Position numbers and translations under genes: made by a program
Shown: piece by piece, positions 13,032 through 20,625 of the stretch
Numbering within the stretch: the first letter of the stretch is position 1
How the letters are laid out: the number at the start of each line of letters is the position of its first letter
The notes under the pieces: generated by a model
What the model was told of the DNA's origin: nothing
The model's input: only the letters and a program-made list of their open reading frames with translations
Databases searched by the model: none
Source of the DNA: Chrysogorgia sp. JL179-B06
Taxonomy: Eukaryota; Cnidaria; Anthozoa; Scleralcyonacea; Chrysogorgiidae
Length of the DNA: 64,000 bases
Direction of reading: 5' to 3'
NCBI GenBank assembly: GCA_035772405.1
Contig: JAYKKM010000349.1
Coordinates: 1,045,001 to 1,109,000 of the forward strand

Positions 13032-13053
13032 TATCTATATCTATATATATATA

Positions 13054-13100
<47 letters not shown>
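13032..13100. repeat. (AT)n tract, left flank of the Polinton
   Basis: A pure or nearly pure TA repeat abuts the first base of the Polinton inverted repeat. The tract resumes at 31690 on the other side, so the element is inserted in a TA microsatellite. The 5-6-bp target duplication expected for Polintons would be TATATA-like and cannot be told from the repeat. Confidence 0.95.
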
Positions 13101-13103
<3 letters not shown>

Positions 13104-13563
13104 TAGTATAGTAAGTAGGGCTGCGAGCTCAATCGACCTCAACCGTGAATATAAACACCAAAACATCACCAAATTTGGCCAAGTCACGACTCGACAAATT
13201 TGGTGATGTTTTGGTGTTTATATTAACGTTTGAGGTCGAATAAGCTCGCAGCCCTACTTACTATACTACTACAGCGATCGTTCGTCAATTTAGACACCCT
13301 TCGCACGTTTTCTACTAAATTGATGTCAAACACATGCGAGATTAGCGAAACAATACCAAATTTATACTAAATAGCGACTCTCGCTAAATTTGACACCATT
13401 TCAGCCATATTTAAAAAAATAGAGAGCGTCGTTTCAAAATTCTCACAAATTACATTTAGGAAAAAATAGAAAGTGTCATTTCAACATTTTCGCGTGTTAA
13501 AAAAATAAAATGTGGTACGAGCTCACTCCCACATATTAAAAAAATAGAGAGTGTCATTTCAAC
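13101..13563 (+). repeat. Left terminal inverted repeat of the Polinton
   Basis: The repeat starts AAGTAGTATAGTAAGTAGGG at 13101 and matches the reverse complement of 31227-31689 base for base by eye. Identity ends after 13563, where the left has CGACGCG and the right enters its repeat array. The inner part holds AT-rich blocks of the type AAAAAAATAGAGAGTGTC, related to the right subterminal array. Confidence 0.97.
13102..13270. repeat. Fold-back hairpin inside the left terminus
   Basis: Bases 13102-13176 pair with 13196-13270: ~75-bp arms, about four mismatches, ~19-nt loop. The outermost motif AGTAGTATAGTAAGTAGGG is therefore present twice in opposite orientation within each end. The mismatches (near AGCTCAATCG and AACCGTGAAT against the other arm) show that the arms are not a fresh copying artefact. 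Confidence 0.93.
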
Positions 13564-13715
13564 CGACGCGTTCTACTGTTGTCTCAATTCACGCGCGAAA
13601 AAAAAAGCCACTAGATTTTGACTCTAGTGGTGATGTTTATCCAAATGGATAGCGAAATGGTGCTCTTTTGATTGGTTAACAACATTGACTAACAAATAGC
13701 CAATCGTTTTGCGAG
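13564..13715. other. Left subterminal non-coding stretch of the Polinton
   Basis: It lies between the inverted repeat and the polymerase stop codon. It contains a hairpin with 8-bp stem CCACTAGA/TCTAGTGG (13607-13630) and a weaker pair GATTGGTTA...CCAATC. The hairpin could help end the polymerase transcript; that role is only inferred. Confidence 0.5.
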
Positions 13716-14636
13716 TTAGTCCGTTTGCTCACTACTCTCAGTGGTGTCTCTCACTACAATGTTTTTGTGACCATACGCGTAGGAGTCGACACCATTTTTT
13801 AAGAGGTATCGTTTATCGTCAAAACAGGATAACGACACTTTATTAATTTCGTAACTACCTAGCTGATGTTTGACACTTCTAATGGTCTTCATTGTGTGTC
13901 GCAACTGTTTCTGCTCGAGTAACACACTTTTGTAATCTTCGTGTCTGATTACCTTTTTAATTATATTTTTTCTAATGCCTTTAGCGGTTTTCCCACCACC
14001 CCCATCCTCTTTCAAATAGCTATACATTTTACTACGCAACCCAACGAACTCAATAATTGGTGTTCCAGCGCACTCGTCCTTCATCTTCCCAATAACTTTC
14101 TTATTCTCTCTAAAGAAGAATGGGCTGTCTGCAGGGTAGTCGCTATTATCAAACTTTTCACGCTCCTCCATGAAGTCGGAATAAACGTCGCCAGTTTTGA
14201 TTGAGTACAACAGACTGTCAGTGTCAGTGAAGTGTAATCTACAGGTGTCGCTAGAGTACTTTTTCATAATATAATTGTAGTGAAAATTGTACATCAGCGT
14301 TTTACTCAAGTCTAGTATGCACATACCCACATATGCAGGTCTATTTAGTGTCAACGTTTCTTTAACTTTGTGGACAGCAACTAAGTTCTCGCTAAATATC
14401 TTGCAAGACACAAACGTTGGCTTTGAGACAAGCTTTTCTAATTTCTTTGCGGTGGTCACTAGTCTTACGTCCACACGCTTCCTCAAGTTTTCCATCGTTT
14501 TTCCGAACACACTGTTATTCATCAACTTGAAGAAATCCTTCTCAAAAGCGTTCTTAGCCGCGGTTCTCTTGACTGTGTTAAAGTCGATGTACTTGCCCAA
14601 CCACTTGGACTGGTCGAACTGTAGGACCCTATGCAC
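13716..14636 (-). CDS. PolB: Polinton DNA polymerase B, C-terminal part (palm/thumb)
   Basis: This frame encodes the second half of the family B DNA polymerase that copies the element. Motif B (KLMNNSVFGKT) is near residues 37-47. Motif C with the two catalytic aspartates (FTDTDS) is near residues 136-141. The thumb and C-terminus follow, ending SEQTD. It continues the polymerase of 14629-17328 in another frame. The start given is simply the first usable start codon; homology begins at or before it. The two frames overlap at 14629-14636. The break lies beside a run of T on the plus strand (about 14645-14650), so a sequencing or assembly error in a homopolymer is a real possibility, as is true decay. 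Confidence 0.93.
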   Translation of the reverse strand: MHRVLQFDQSKWLGKYIDFNTVKRTAAKNAFEKDFFKLMNNSVFGKTMENLRKRVDVRLVTTAKKLEKLVSKPTFVSCKIFSENLVAVHKVKETLTLNRPAYVGMCILDLSKTLMYNFHYNYIMKKYSSDTCRLHFTDTDSLLYSIKTGDVYSDFMEEREKFDNSDYPADSPFFFRENKKVIGKMKDECAGTPIIEFVGLRSKMYSYLKEDGGGGKTAKGIRKNIIKKVIRHEDYKSVLLEQKQLRHTMKTIRSVKHQLGSYEINKVSLSCFDDKRYLLKNGVDSYAYGHKNIVVRDTTESSEQTD

Positions 14637-17328
14637 CTTTTTGATTTTTTAGTCCAAGACCTGTGTACAACTGCAGATTTCTATAGTGACACACGTACTT
14701 TTTTTTGTTCATCAAATTAGTCACCAACTTCTTCACGCCGCCAACGCTCACATTAAATTTATTTTTGATTTTCGTGCAGTACTCCGACAACATGTCAACA
14801 GTTATCTCCATCTTCTCAGGAGCCACCGGGTAATCGTTGTGTAGGTCATGTAAATGAGCTGGGTACTCCAAGTCGACCTCAAGCAGTAAACCTTTTTCAC
14901 TATTGTTGTGATAGTCGTGTAGATTAACCTTTTTTATCTCTTTCTCAGTCAACCACTTGAAGCCGCCCGTAGGTAGACTTTGACTCATTGCCCATCCATA
15001 CAAATTGTTGGCATCAAGGTACATCAAATACTTCGACTCTCGCGCTTTATCATACCCCTCCATGTATTTATTATTTGCTTGACCATGTCTGTTGCATATG
15101 TAGCTCACACCACCACGCATACCTAATTCTACGAACTGGAACATGTCAATGTCGGACAATAGTTCGAGTTCTACTCCAGTCATCTTTAACATGGCGTCCC
15201 AAGCCAATCCGGGCGATGTGAAATAATGGCAAGGGTCTAATTTATACTCGCGATGGCATGTCTTTCTAAAGTTCTCAAAAACGTCGGCAAGCAAGAGCAC
15301 ATCGCTTTTCAAATACAGGTCGTGATACTCACCCATACTTTCAACGTCGAAGTAGTCCCACACGTCGATGGCGCGCTCGTGCATTTCTTCCGTGATGTGC
15401 TCATCGTTCAGAACGCTGTAGAAATCTTTTTTGGAGGGTAGCTCGCGCTCGTCGAATTTTTCAAAGGAGTCCATATAATCGTAGGGATAGACCCCCTTTC
15501 TTGTCATAAGTGCCAAACCCTCGTCGTGAAACACTTCTGACGTGTATTTGAAAGCGTCCCTTGGTAGGTTCCTCACCAAGTTGTCTAGACCACTACTCAT
15601 GAACTGGAAGCTGTCCAAAAATACCAAGTTTTTTCCAAGCATGAACGCCATGTACTTCTCCATGTTGTTTGGTATCACATTTATGTCTTGGCCAAACTTA
15701 CCAATCTCCTGCATAATGAAATGGCTATCGTAGCCGCGTAAGTTATGAAAGATCACAGGAATTTTATCAGTCAATCTAAAGTTCACGTTACACTGACGAT
15801 GTGCGGACCCTCTGTACTTACCTGACACGTGACAGTGGTCTCTCACTCTAACGTCAGCGCCAGTGTACTCAACACTGCAAATATGACAACTCTTAGCCTC
15901 GTCAAAGTTCTTCTTATCGGCGTCAGTCAGTATCATTTCTTTGTTAAAGTGACTCTCAGATGTCTCTTTACAATATTCGACAATTTCTAACATCTCCCCA
16001 ATGAACTTGTTGACTGCATTTTCACCGCGATACACTTTTACTGGCTTACTATACTCGTTATCGTAGCAACAAACCAGTTTATACCCATACCCGCAGTCAA
16101 CGTGCCTCTGGTAGGCATTTGTGTAGCTACTCTCGCTTGACAGCTTTGTTGTGTGCACCTTCTGTGTGATAGCCTCGAAGTCTGCGTACACCACAAATGG
16201 TACATTTAATTGTCTACTAAAATTCTCGTATTTCACTTTCGCACCTTTTTGTGGCATTTTAATAGCTTGCTTCCCATTGATGACCAAACATACTTCAATG
16301 TGACTTTCAAGCACGTCCGCTCGGGTAAAACACTGCAAACAATACCTACAAAAGTGCTTTCTCGCCTTATACTTTGTCTGACGGTACATGAACTTGTTAA
16401 AATCGCGAATGTATACATAATGCTTGTTGCCCACGTCGTTAGTTATCAACAATAGGTCCATATGGTCGGGATACGCCTCCTTAGAAACGTACACAGGGAA
16501 TGGCTGCTTATTTTCGTACCCAAAAACATTGATGCTAATATCGTTCGCCTTTTCGATCTTGTTGTAGTCTTTGAGTGTGACTGGGAAGTCAATTCCGTCA
16601 TAACTCAGCTCACCGACATGCCTAGCGTACTTTGACGTTCTGTCAGAGTTTTTTCCAACAGGAAACTTATGTGCGAGGTGGCACCATCTAAAACACTCGT
16701 TGTCATCATCGTTATTTACGTTTATCAGACCCTTCATACTATTGCGCAACTCCTTTGGCAACGCAATGTAGCTACTCCCATGCAAAGGTCTGTAAATAGC
16801 GACATTAACGTAGTGTGCATCTATTTTGTCGATAGTCCATCCAGACCCCTCAGATAACCACCCAGCTATCCGCGTCAAAATCTGCTCCGATCCACGACTG
16901 GCGACACCCTCGATGTCATGCTCGTTAATGACGACGAACGTTTCGCTGTTAAAGTAGGCAGTTTTGTACGTGGTCTTATTGAGTTCTAAAACTTTCTCAA
17001 AAGTGACCTTGACTGTCTCCACCACTTTCATTCCGTTGGTCTCACCTAATTCACGTCTCAAAAGGTTAGTGACAGCGCTTCTACTACCATTTACCTGATT
17101 GATGTCTCTGTCGTCAATTACCTCGACTCCATAAGACCTTGTGAACCCTCTCAGTGCTCGATCCAACAGATGCGTCGACGGTGTGAGGTCTTCGACTACA
17201 CGTTGTGTTTCTTGATCTCTAAAGAAGCCGTGAACGTTGGTCGCTTCATCTGTTAGTGAATTGACAACGGCTGCGCTCGTCTTATGCGCCCGTCTTTTTG
17301 TCAGTGGGTTTTTCGCAGCCCGACTCAT
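14629..17328 (-). CDS. PolB: Polinton DNA polymerase B, N-terminal and exonuclease part
   Basis: This is the protein-primed-type family B DNA polymerase of Polintons, 899 residues to the break. In order: an N-terminal region of unknown role; a Cys/His finger (CRYCLQCF, ~327-334, with H343); Exo I (YADFEA, 381-386); an HNH-like Cys/His block (CHIC...DHCHVSGKYRG, 481-507); Exo II (HNLRGYDSHF, 528-537); Exo III (YLKSDV, ~672-677); and polymerase motif A (LDANNLYGWAM, 771-781). Motifs B and C are in the following frame. ATG at 17328 is preceded by GTATATAG eight bases upstream, like other genes of this element. The proofreading residues look intact, so apart from the frameshift the enzyme appears complete. 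Confidence 0.95.
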   Translation of the reverse strand: MSRAAKNPLTKRRAHKTSAAVVNSLTDEATNVHGFFRDQETQRVVEDLTPSTHLLDRALRGFTRSYGVEVIDDRDINQVNGSRSAVTNLLRRELGETNGMKVVETVKVTFEKVLELNKTTYKTAYFNSETFVVINEHDIEGVASRGSEQILTRIAGWLSEGSGWTIDKIDAHYVNVAIYRPLHGSSYIALPKELRNSMKGLINVNNDDDNECFRWCHLAHKFPVGKNSDRTSKYARHVGELSYDGIDFPVTLKDYNKIEKANDISINVFGYENKQPFPVYVSKEAYPDHMDLLLITNDVGNKHYVYIRDFNKFMYRQTKYKARKHFCRYCLQCFTRADVLESHIEVCLVINGKQAIKMPQKGAKVKYENFSRQLNVPFVVYADFEAITQKVHTTKLSSESSYTNAYQRHVDCGYGYKLVCCYDNEYSKPVKVYRGENAVNKFIGEMLEIVEYCKETSESHFNKEMILTDADKKNFDEAKSCHICSVEYTGADVRVRDHCHVSGKYRGSAHRQCNVNFRLTDKIPVIFHNLRGYDSHFIMQEIGKFGQDINVIPNNMEKYMAFMLGKNLVFLDSFQFMSSGLDNLVRNLPRDAFKYTSEVFHDEGLALMTRKGVYPYDYMDSFEKFDERELPSKKDFYSVLNDEHITEEMHERAIDVWDYFDVESMGEYHDLYLKSDVLLLADVFENFRKTCHREYKLDPCHYFTSPGLAWDAMLKMTGVELELLSDIDMFQFVELGMRGGVSYICNRHGQANNKYMEGYDKARESKYLMYLDANNLYGWAMSQSLPTGGFKWLTEKEIKKVNLHDYHNNSEKGLLLEVDLEYPAHLHDLHNDYPVAPEKMEITVDMLSEYCTKIKNKFNVSVGGVKKLVTNLMNKKKYVCHYRNLQLYTGLGLKNQKGA

Positions 17329-17334
17329 TGGCTT

Positions 17335-17907
17335 CTATATACTACACTTATTTATTTTTTTCCTAAACCACTCGTTGTAATAATTGTCATCACTTTCACA
17401 CCATCCCAGCTTTGGGTACACCACCCCAAACAGATTGTTGTCAAACAAGTCTTTCACCTTCCCGTCTTTGAGGTCTGACACCTTCTTGAGTGTCTCGACT
17501 CGTCTTCTATGACACAACCTAATAATGTAGTATCCATATCTGCTGACATTTCTACCCTTTATCAAATTGTATGAGTACAACACGTTGACAACTTTCAAGA
17601 AGTCCTCTTTTATCAACTCAAGGTGCTCACCCTTCACAACATTTCGTAGTCTCCTTCCCATCCACCAAGACCGTTTGTGAACGCTTTTTAGTCGCGTGAG
17701 TCTCATGTCGCTGTAACTCTGAGTGTAACCCCATTCGGTGTCACCACACTTTGGACACGCGTACCCACCGCAGTCAGTCACATGTTTCACAACATCACAA
17801 TCCGAGCAGTAGTAAAGCCTGAAGGTGCCTCCACACTCAATTTGCGTCTCGCTCGCGATCTCGTCAATTGTCAAGCCATAACTCATCTGCCTCATAAGTT
17901 TGTCCAT
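17335..17907 (-). CDS. Zinc-ribbon protein, VLTF3-like late transcription factor (probable)
   Basis: The 190-residue protein starts at 17907, seven bases after GGTATAA. It has a zinc ribbon (CSDC about residues 34-37, CPKC about 53-56). Further on are the motif RNVSRYGYYIIRL and a C-terminal block ending FGVVYPKLGW. A ribbon followed by an Arg-Asn...Tyr motif and a terminal ...LGW matches the layout I know for the poxvirus/NCLDV late transcription factor VLTF3 (A2L) family, which directs viral RNA polymerase to late promoters. The match is by motif layout only. It ends 7 bp before the polymerase start, suggesting one transcription unit. If not VLTF3-like, it is still a ribbon-type nucleic-acid-binding protein. 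Confidence 0.6.
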   Translation of the reverse strand: MDKLMRQMSYGLTIDEIASETQIECGGTFRLYYCSDCDVVKHVTDCGGYACPKCGDTEWGYTQSYSDMRLTRLKSVHKRSWWMGRRLRNVVKGEHLELIKEDFLKVVNVLYSYNLIKGRNVSRYGYYIIRLCHRRRVETLKKVSDLKDGKVKDLFDNNLFGVVYPKLGWCESDDNYYNEWFRKKINKCSI

Positions 17908-17934
17908 CGCTCTTATACCACTCCAACATTTTTT

Positions 17935-18354
17935 TCACCGAACTAGCACCCACACCGCTATTCCACTACCCAAACCTAGCGCGCTAACAAACAGTAATTG
18001 GTATTCCTTCATTTCCGCACTCGGTTGGTAGTAATCCGCAACCCTCGGGAGGTCAGTGAACACTCGTCCGCTGTACTGTATGGTCATTACGCTTCTAAGT
18101 TCTTCCAACGCATGGTTTGTGTCATTGATGTCAGCATTAGCGTCAGAGAGCCGTTGTCGTAAACGCTGGATCTTATCTTTCTTGGCGACCTCATTCTCAT
18201 ACCACACTTCTTTCGCGCTGGCTAGCTGTTCCAACGCATGGTTGTGTCTTTTCATCTCAGCTTCATAGCCTGAGTGATTAAACTTTGAAAACATAAAGCC
18301 AGCGCCTGCAAAAGCTACTGCATTAAAAATCCCTCCAGCCACAACGCTCACCAT
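17935..18354 (-). CDS. Small membrane protein with central coiled coil
   Basis: The 139-residue protein has a hydrophobic N-terminal segment (about 3-22), a charged central helix (about 30-90, with AKKDKIQRLRQRLSDANADI) likely to form a coiled coil, and a second hydrophobic segment near the C-terminus (about 118-138). I do not recognise the family. It lies between the VLTF3-like gene and two other small membrane-type genes on the same strand. A virion membrane or scaffold role is possible but not shown. It could be an analogue of phage spanin- or holin-like small proteins; nothing in the sequence decides this. Confidence 0.75.
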   Translation of the reverse strand: MVSVVAGGIFNAVAFAGAGFMFSKFNHSGYEAEMKRHNHALEQLASAKEVWYENEVAKKDKIQRLRQRLSDANADINDTNHALEELRSVMTIQYSGRVFTDLPRVADYYQPSAEMKEYQLLFVSALGLGSGIAVWVLVR

Positions 18355-18358
18355 TAAC

Positions 18359-18595
18359 TTACGTTGATTTGAATGGGTCTGTCGGTATCCACTTTTTCGA
18401 TTGCATCCATTTTACTAACAGCGTTCCTGCACCAACAGCTGCAGCAAGTTTCACTGTGCCTTTAACTGTCTCTGGTGTTCCCAATGGTTCTCCCAAAGCC
18501 TTTTTAGAAATCATACTCACTGCCACAGCGCCAGTCGTAACAAGTAGCGCATCGTACAGTTCGTTCATAAGTTCTTTTCGATCGATCGCAGCCAT
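18359..18595 (-). CDS. 78-aa small membrane protein
   Basis: I chose the ATG at 18595 (MAAIDRKELM) because GTATAT abuts it directly, the arrangement seen at several start codons in this element. An upstream in-frame start at 18622 would overlap the neighbouring gene's stop. The protein has two weakly hydrophobic stretches (about 15-30 and 48-62) and a basic C-terminal end (KWMQSKKW). The gene ends five bases before the next start codon. Family not recognised. Confidence 0.7.
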   Translation of the reverse strand: MAAIDRKELMNELYDALLVTTGAVAVSMISKKALGEPLGTPETVKGTVKLAAAVGAGTLLVKWMQSKKWIPTDPFKST

Positions 18596-18618
18596 ATATA
18601 CATTGTCGTGTGTTTTGT

Positions 18619-18963
18619 TCAAGAATCAAATGTGTCAAGTGTTGGACGACGAGTTCTACAGCTTTCTGACACAGCTGGTGCAGTGCTCACAGGCTCTAGT
18701 CGTGTCTCTTTTTCACTGCTAATTGTGTACCATAACGAAGCACCAGCGATGATAACACCGAGTGTTCCGACAACATATCCATAGCTCCACTCACTACCTT
18801 GTTCCTCGTTGACTATCATTTCGCGCATTTTCTTTTCTTTCGCAGCTTTCGATATCTCAGCCAACTTTTTACCAGCAGCGACGCGTTTTGGGTCCTTCAC
18901 CTTAACACTTTTCACATCAGCCGTAATCTTCGCCTCAACAGCCGTCTGTGGGTCTTCAACCAT
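18619..18963 (-). CDS. 114-aa single-pass membrane protein
   Basis: An N-terminal charged region rich in Lys, Val and Glu (about 1-55) is followed by one clear transmembrane segment (about 60-80, GYVVGTLGVIIAGASLWYTI) and a hydrophilic tail. It is the first gene of the leftward block and is divergent from the gene at 19096. The 132-bp gap between them carries 23-bp direct repeats. Family not recognised; it may belong with the two following small membrane proteins in a virion membrane function. Confidence 0.72.
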   Translation of the reverse strand: MVEDPQTAVEAKITADVKSVKVKDPKRVAAGKKLAEISKAAKEKKMREMIVNEEQGSEWSYGYVVGTLGVIIAGASLWYTISSEKETRLEPVSTAPAVSESCRTRRPTLDTFDS

Positions 18964-19095
18964 CTAATACACTATCACGTGTTATCTTACTCACAGTTGA
19001 CCTCACAGGTGTCTCACAGTTGACCTCACAGGTGTCTCACAGTTCCAGACCAAACGCACTAAAAAATTAGGGTTTTTCTCTGAGAGTATAACATA
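18964..19095. promoter_or_regulatory. Divergent control region with 23-bp direct repeats
   Basis: Two perfect tandem 23-bp units (18991-19013 and 19014-19036, starting TCACAGTTGACCTCACAGG) plus a partial third unit lie between the divergent genes at 18963 and 19096. On the right side GTATAACATA leads straight into the ATG at 19096. On the left side the complement reads GTGTATTAG before the ATG. The repeats look like binding sites (iterons) for a regulator or for replication initiation; the role is inferred. Confidence 0.65.
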
Positions 19096-19785
19096 ATGAC
19101 TCAAGCCAGAGAAATCAGCGAAGAAGATATTGCCAACATGTTGAGAACAGCCTTTATCAGTGTGCCCACCCTACAAGACGCCTCTGGACCTACCGTCTTA
19201 AACGAGTACTTCTCAACATACACAATGTTCGACCCCGACCCTGAAGGACCACCAAAACGGCTTGGCTCTCAGATCCGCCATACGAGGTATCTTCTCAACG
19301 CTTGGATCGATCTTCGAGAGGAAAGAGCCAACGAGCTTGCTGGTATGTTAGCTGGCATAATCCCTGTGTGGTGTTACTCATCATTCAAGTACCTTATGTT
19401 AGCAAGTGATGTCTACTTGAACAACCCTAGTGGGTCCAACGCCACATTACTCGGTAACTTCCTCCAAGTGTCCTTAGCGACCCTTATGTGGAAACCATGC
19501 CCAACCAAAGCCAAAGCGTGGCTAGAGCTCGCCGCAAACCGCGACGTTCACGTTTGCAAGGTTGGGTGTAATGAGATACTGGGTGTGGACGATATCAGGG
19601 ACCACGTACTCTCACCCGCCCACAGACACTTTGCGAGAAATAAAAACGTGTACACCTGTCACCCATGCGGTGTGGTCACCAACAACCCACTGTATCGCTT
19701 GAGACATGAGAGCTCGAAGACTCATCTTGAAAACTTAGAGCTTCGGCGGATATTTAACATGGAACGACGGTTTCCACCACAATAA
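19096..19785 (+). CDS. C-terminal double zinc-finger protein
   Basis: The 229-residue protein has a mostly helical N-terminal region (1-150) of unknown type, containing RYLLNAWIDLREERANELAG and a WKPCPTKAKAW stretch. The C-terminal ~70 residues hold two Cys2His2-like fingers (CKVGC...H...AHRH and CHPCGVV...RLRHES...H). It probably binds DNA or RNA. It starts 10 bases after GTATAA. It is followed by the thymidine kinase after 29 bp, so the two are likely co-expressed. Family not recognised. Confidence 0.75.
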   Translation: MTQAREISEEDIANMLRTAFISVPTLQDASGPTVLNEYFSTYTMFDPDPEGPPKRLGSQIRHTRYLLNAWIDLREERANELAGMLAGIIPVWCYSSFKYLMLASDVYLNNPSGSNATLLGNFLQVSLATLMWKPCPTKAKAWLELAANRDVHVCKVGCNEILGVDDIRDHVLSPAHRHFARNKNVYTCHPCGVVTNNPLYRLRHESSKTHLENLELRRIFNMERRFPPQ

Positions 19786-19814
19786 AAAAATATTTCTCTT
19801 GAGGTATAGTAACC

Positions 19815-20387
19815 ATGAGAAAAGTTGGTAAACTAGAAATCGTGATTGGTCCCATGTTCGCAGGAAAAACGACAGAGACTCTCCGCAGGTTAGTCGCGTT
19901 AAGTAAATCAGGGCTTAAAGTCCTTTACATGAACAACACAGGCGACACTAGGCGAACTGACCACGCGTTCTCCACACATCGTCAGACCATTGTTGTTGGA
20001 TCAGACAGTTTACCTGCGAAGTTAATCACCAACCTCCCGAGTTCTTCCGAGATAGCTGGCTATGACGTCATCGGGATTGATGAAGGCCACTGGTACTCTG
20101 GGTTACTCCCAATTATTCGCGAATACATTAAAGCTGGCATTCACGTCATTATTTGTGGTCTCATAACAACAGAGCATTTAAAAAGACTTGGTGAGCTTGA
20201 CACACTATTCCCAATGGCAGACGACATCACATTTCTAAAAGCGTATTGCGCCGTTTGTCGTGACACTTACGGAACAACTGTTGAAGCGCCATTCAATTGG
20301 AGATACAACCCAGGACCATCATTCGTTGGTGGTGCTGAGCAATATCGTGCAGTGTGCAGACGTCATCATCCTTCCACACAAAATTAA
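19815..20387 (+). CDS. TK: Thymidine kinase, type II (TK1-like)
   Basis: The 190-residue enzyme should phosphorylate thymidine with ATP to give dTMP for DNA synthesis. Seen in the sequence: Walker A GPMFAGKT (12-19); a Walker B/catalytic block IDEGHWY (88-94), where most relatives have DEAQF; an ICGL motif (113-116); the structural zinc site CAVC (145-148) with C181 and H184/H185; and the GGAEQYRAVCRRHH thymidine-binding lasso region near the C-terminus. Length is normal for viral and bacterial TK1 enzymes. GGTATAG lies six bases before the ATG. It is intronless, unlike animal TK1 genes, and lies inside the Polinton, so it is an element gene. His at the fourth zinc position, in place of the usual Cys, occurs in part of the family. 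Confidence 0.93.
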   Translation: MRKVGKLEIVIGPMFAGKTTETLRRLVALSKSGLKVLYMNNTGDTRRTDHAFSTHRQTIVVGSDSLPAKLITNLPSSSEIAGYDVIGIDEGHWYSGLLPIIREYIKAGIHVIICGLITTEHLKRLGELDTLFPMADDITFLKAYCAVCRDTYGTTVEAPFNWRYNPGPSFVGGAEQYRAVCRRHHPSTQN

Positions 20388-20625
20388 GGGTGTTCTCGGA
20401 TACCCCACTTTATTAAATTTAGACATTGGTCACATAAAGCGTCCAATGTACCGTAGAAACATTTTTTCACACAGTGGTCAGAAGGTTTGTGAAATAAATA
20501 GAGAAAGTTTTGCAGATATTTTTTTACCAAGTTAAAAACGTCTTTAAAAAATGCTAGAACAGTTGTCGCTTCAAACGTCGTCTCAACAATGAGAACGAGT
20601 GCTAACTCGACTCATTACTCACTGT
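20388..20625. other. Gap between converging TK and BRO genes
   Basis: 238 bp between two 3' ends. It holds short open frames only. A run of T (20518-20525) and A-rich stretches could serve in 3' end formation. No gene is supported. Confidence 0.5.

Noticed and set aside
20260..20535. 91-residue plus-strand frame overlapping the end of TK.
   Set aside because: It overlaps the TK gene out of frame, lacks a start signal and has no recognisable features.
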